Source: an uncultured Eubacteriaceae bacterium
Lineage (GTDB): Bacteria; Bacillota; Clostridia; Lachnospirales; Lachnospiraceae
DNA: 7,908 bases
Assembly (NCBI GenBank): GCA_945938055.1
Contig: CAMEUH010000112.1
Coordinates: 1 to 7,908, forward strand
Reading direction: 5' to 3'
The notes beneath the pieces are model-generated. The model was not told where the DNA came from. It was given only the letters and a program-made list of their open reading frames with translations, and did not search any database. The translations under genes and the position numbers were made by a program. Positions 6,236-7,908 of the stretch are shown here, piece by piece; the stretch's first letter is position 1; every line of letters begins with the position of its first letter.

Positions 6236-7420
6236 ATGAATTTACTATTTTACCGCTATGGAAGCATCTGTGAACCGGATATTATTGATTCTTTTCGCCA
6301 TCTTGGTTTTCATGTGGATGAAGATACCAGGGAAATATATAATAAAGAGCTCAAACCTTCCGAATGTGTTACAGGATTGTATGAAATCATCCAAAAAAGT
6401 AACCGCAACTACTCTTTTGTTTTTTCGATTAATTTTTTCCCTTCTGTTTCAGATGTCTGCAACATTATCGGAATTCCTTATATCTGTCTCGTTGTCGATA
6501 GTCCTGTATTAGAACTTTTTTCTACATCACTTGCCAACGAGTGCAATAAAGTTTTTATATTTGACCGAAGACTGTATGAAGAATTCCTGCCAGTTAATCC
6601 AACCGGAATTTATCATATCCCCCTCGCTACCAACGTCCGCGGTAACCATGCGACTTGTACGAAGGCAGACCTAAACCTTAAAAAACGCCTTTCTTCTGAT
6701 ATATCCTTCATCGGTTCCTTATACACGGAAAAATGTGTTTATAATAAGACCGAACTTCCTCCAAAATATAAAGGATATGTTGACGGATTAATCGAGGCAC
6801 AGTTAAGGGTATATGGATACAACTTTATTGAAGAATGCGTAACAGACGAACTAATCGATGCTTTTATAAAAGCACGGCCAGAATTAAATCATTTCCCAGA
6901 AAGCATGAATGTTAATGTACGCGCAGTCATTGCGCAGCATTTTATCAGCGTAAAAGTTGCTGAGCAGGAACGAATCCGTTTCCTTAAGGCACTGTCTGAA
7001 CAATTCAATGTCGATCTCTACACCGGAAGCGACACCTCCATCATGCCTCGAATCCACAACCGGGGCTTTGCCAAAACAGCCACAGAGATGCCCGTTATAT
7101 TTAACCAGAGTAAAATAAACCTGAACCTGACTGCCAAATCCATCCGAAGCGGGCTTTCTTTAAGAGTTTTTGATGTCCTTGGATGTGAAGGCTTCCTGAT
7201 CACAAACTTCCAGGAAGAACTCCCTCAACACTTTACGATTGGAGAGGACCTGGAAGCATATGACAGCCTTGACGATTTAATGGGTAAATGTGAATACTAC
7301 CTCGCTCACGAAAATGACCGCCGTGAAATAGCACATAATGGTTTTGAAAAAGTAAAGAAATATCACACTTATGACACCAGATTAACACAGATACTGGAAA
7401 TCGCATTTAATCTTAAATAG
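6236..7420 (+). CDS. CgeB-like GT-B glycosyltransferase, subgroup A (394 aa)
   Basis: The architecture matches the protein at 2095-3258: MNLLFYRYG at the start, FSINFFPSVSDVC (63-75), YICLVVDSP (82-90), FIFDRR (107-112), IPLATNV (128-134), DISFIGSLYTEK (155-166), EAQLRVYGYNFIEE (187-200), KINLNLTAKSIRSGLSLRVF (293-312), CEGFLITNF and YYLAHENDRREIA (354-366). The ends of the two proteins are nearly parallel (YHTYDTRLTQILEIAFN against FHSYETRLNEILEIVMN), so they are probably recent paralogues. Compared with its sisters, the W of W-YDSP is replaced (LVVDSP) and GIPLR reads GLSLR, which may reflect altered donor handling. It is cytoplasmic by appearance. It diverges from the minus-strand operon and converges on the right-edge gene with only 25 bases between. 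The substrate is unknown. Confidence 0.85.
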   Translation: MNLLFYRYGSICEPDIIDSFRHLGFHVDEDTREIYNKELKPSECVTGLYEIIQKSNRNYSFVFSINFFPSVSDVCNIIGIPYICLVVDSPVLELFSTSLANECNKVFIFDRRLYEEFLPVNPTGIYHIPLATNVRGNHATCTKADLNLKKRLSSDISFIGSLYTEKCVYNKTELPPKYKGYVDGLIEAQLRVYGYNFIEECVTDELIDAFIKARPELNHFPESMNVNVRAVIAQHFISVKVAEQERIRFLKALSEQFNVDLYTGSDTSIMPRIHNRGFAKTATEMPVIFNQSKINLNLTAKSIRSGLSLRVFDVLGCEGFLITNFQEELPQHFTIGEDLEAYDSLDDLMGKCEYYLAHENDRREIAHNGFEKVKKYHTYDTRLTQILEIAFNLK

Positions 7421-7445
7421 CGGATAAGAAATTGCCGTGCAGATA

Positions 7446-7908
7446 TCAAAGAAAGGTTTCTGCTATGTCAATGGCTCTGTGTCTCATCATATGATGATTT
7501 CTTGCCAAATCATATCCTGCATCTGCTATTTCCTGAGACTTTGCACAATTCCCCAGCAAATCCCTGATAACATCCGGCAGCTTATGTATTTCAGGTAATT
7601 CAAACATAATGCCGTTTTGGTTTTGCGTTATCACTTCCTTCATATATCCTGAAGTATCCGTAATTGCTACTGCCTTAGCCAGCATGCCGTTAAATACCCG
7701 GTCATGACTTCCATCCTTAAACCAGGTCATGGTATTGAGTACAATTTTGGAATCGCACATGATTTTAGCCACATTTTTTGCCGGAACGAACCCTCCATAC
7801 TTAAAATGTGGATTATGAAAGCATTTGCAGTTTTCCCATCCCCGGCCGCAGACCAGGACCTCCACCCCATGCTCCCCAAGCGTTTCTATGGTCTTCTCAC
7901 GATAAAAT
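7446..7908 (-). CDS. CgeB-like glycosyltransferase, subgroup B, C-terminal part (5' end beyond window)
   Basis: The frame is open from the TGA at 7446-7448 to the right edge (153 residues visible, beginning FYREKTIETLGEHG). A GTG at 7865 falls inside a conserved block, so it is not the real start. The visible part is a Glyco_trans_1_2-like C-terminal half: VEVLVCGRGWENC, SKIVLNTMTWFKDGSHDRVF, AVAITDTSGYMKE and GIMFELPEIHKLPDVIRDLL. These align block for block with the 588-aa protein (LDVFGDTW; SKVGLNVMTWHKGGMTERIA; CLSDETTYLKE; VLFELNKLNELPDKINRLL), so the two belong to the same subgroup. Only 25 bases, with no convincing terminator hairpin, separate it from the convergent gene at 6236-7420. 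Whether it also has a GT2-like N terminus cannot be seen. Confidence 0.8.
   Translation of the reverse strand, partial: FYREKTIETLGEHGVEVLVCGRGWENCKCFHNPHFKYGGFVPAKNVAKIMCDSKIVLNTMTWFKDGSHDRVFNGMLAKAVAITDTSGYMKEVITQNQNGIMFELPEIHKLPDVIRDLLGNCAKSQEIADAGYDLARNHHMMRHRAIDIAETFL

Noticed and set aside
7421..7445. Bidirectional terminator between the last two convergent genes
   Set aside because: The 25-base gap shows no GC-rich stem followed by a T-run on either strand.
7446..7865. A complete 139-aa small protein starting at GTG 7865
   Set aside because: The frame stays open to the window edge, and the upstream residues continue the glycosyltransferase domain, so this is a fragment of a longer gene.

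Overview
The window looks like AT-rich chromosomal DNA from a Gram-positive anaerobe, most likely a Clostridia/Lachnospiraceae-type bacterium. Strong AGGAGG-type ribosome sites, consensus sigma-A-like promoter boxes, and an HTH + AAA-ATPase + PD-(D/E)XK protein of a kind I associate with gut Firmicutes all point that way. No rRNA, tRNA, CRISPR array or recognisable IS element is visible.

Left part (1-1874, minus strand): one almost complete gene running off the left edge. It encodes an N-terminal MerR/excisionase-like helix-turn-helix, a purine-rich repetitive linker, an AAA-ATPase-like domain and a C-terminal PD-(D/E)XK nuclease-like domain. Its upstream region (1875-2094) carries a divergent promoter pair and a cluster of GGGAAAT-type repeats. 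One exact 14-base unit of that cluster is also found inside the gene's own linker.

Right part (2095-7908): five consecutive genes of one glycosyltransferase superfamily. They are CgeB-like GT-B proteins with a DUF3880-like N-terminal half and a Glyco_trans_1_2-like C-terminal half, on mixed strands: + (2095-3258), - (3255-4400), - (4397-6163), + (6236-7420), - (7446 to beyond the right edge). Three are about 380-395 aa and share one set of signatures (subgroup A). The 588-aa protein and the truncated right-edge protein share another (subgroup B, 'LN-MTW'). The 588-aa protein also carries a degenerate GT2-like segment at its N terminus. The two central minus genes form a translationally coupled operon (ATGA overlap). 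The first plus gene and this operon collide tail to tail with their stop codons overlapping. The operon and the second plus gene diverge from a very short region where the proposed -10 boxes overlap.

The likely joint role, by inference from family membership and clustering, is sequential or alternative glycosylation of a cell-surface target such as flagellin, a spore-surface or surface-layer protein, or a polysaccharide. The target cannot be identified from this window. The paralogue array with inverted neighbours suggests expansion by duplication and inversion.
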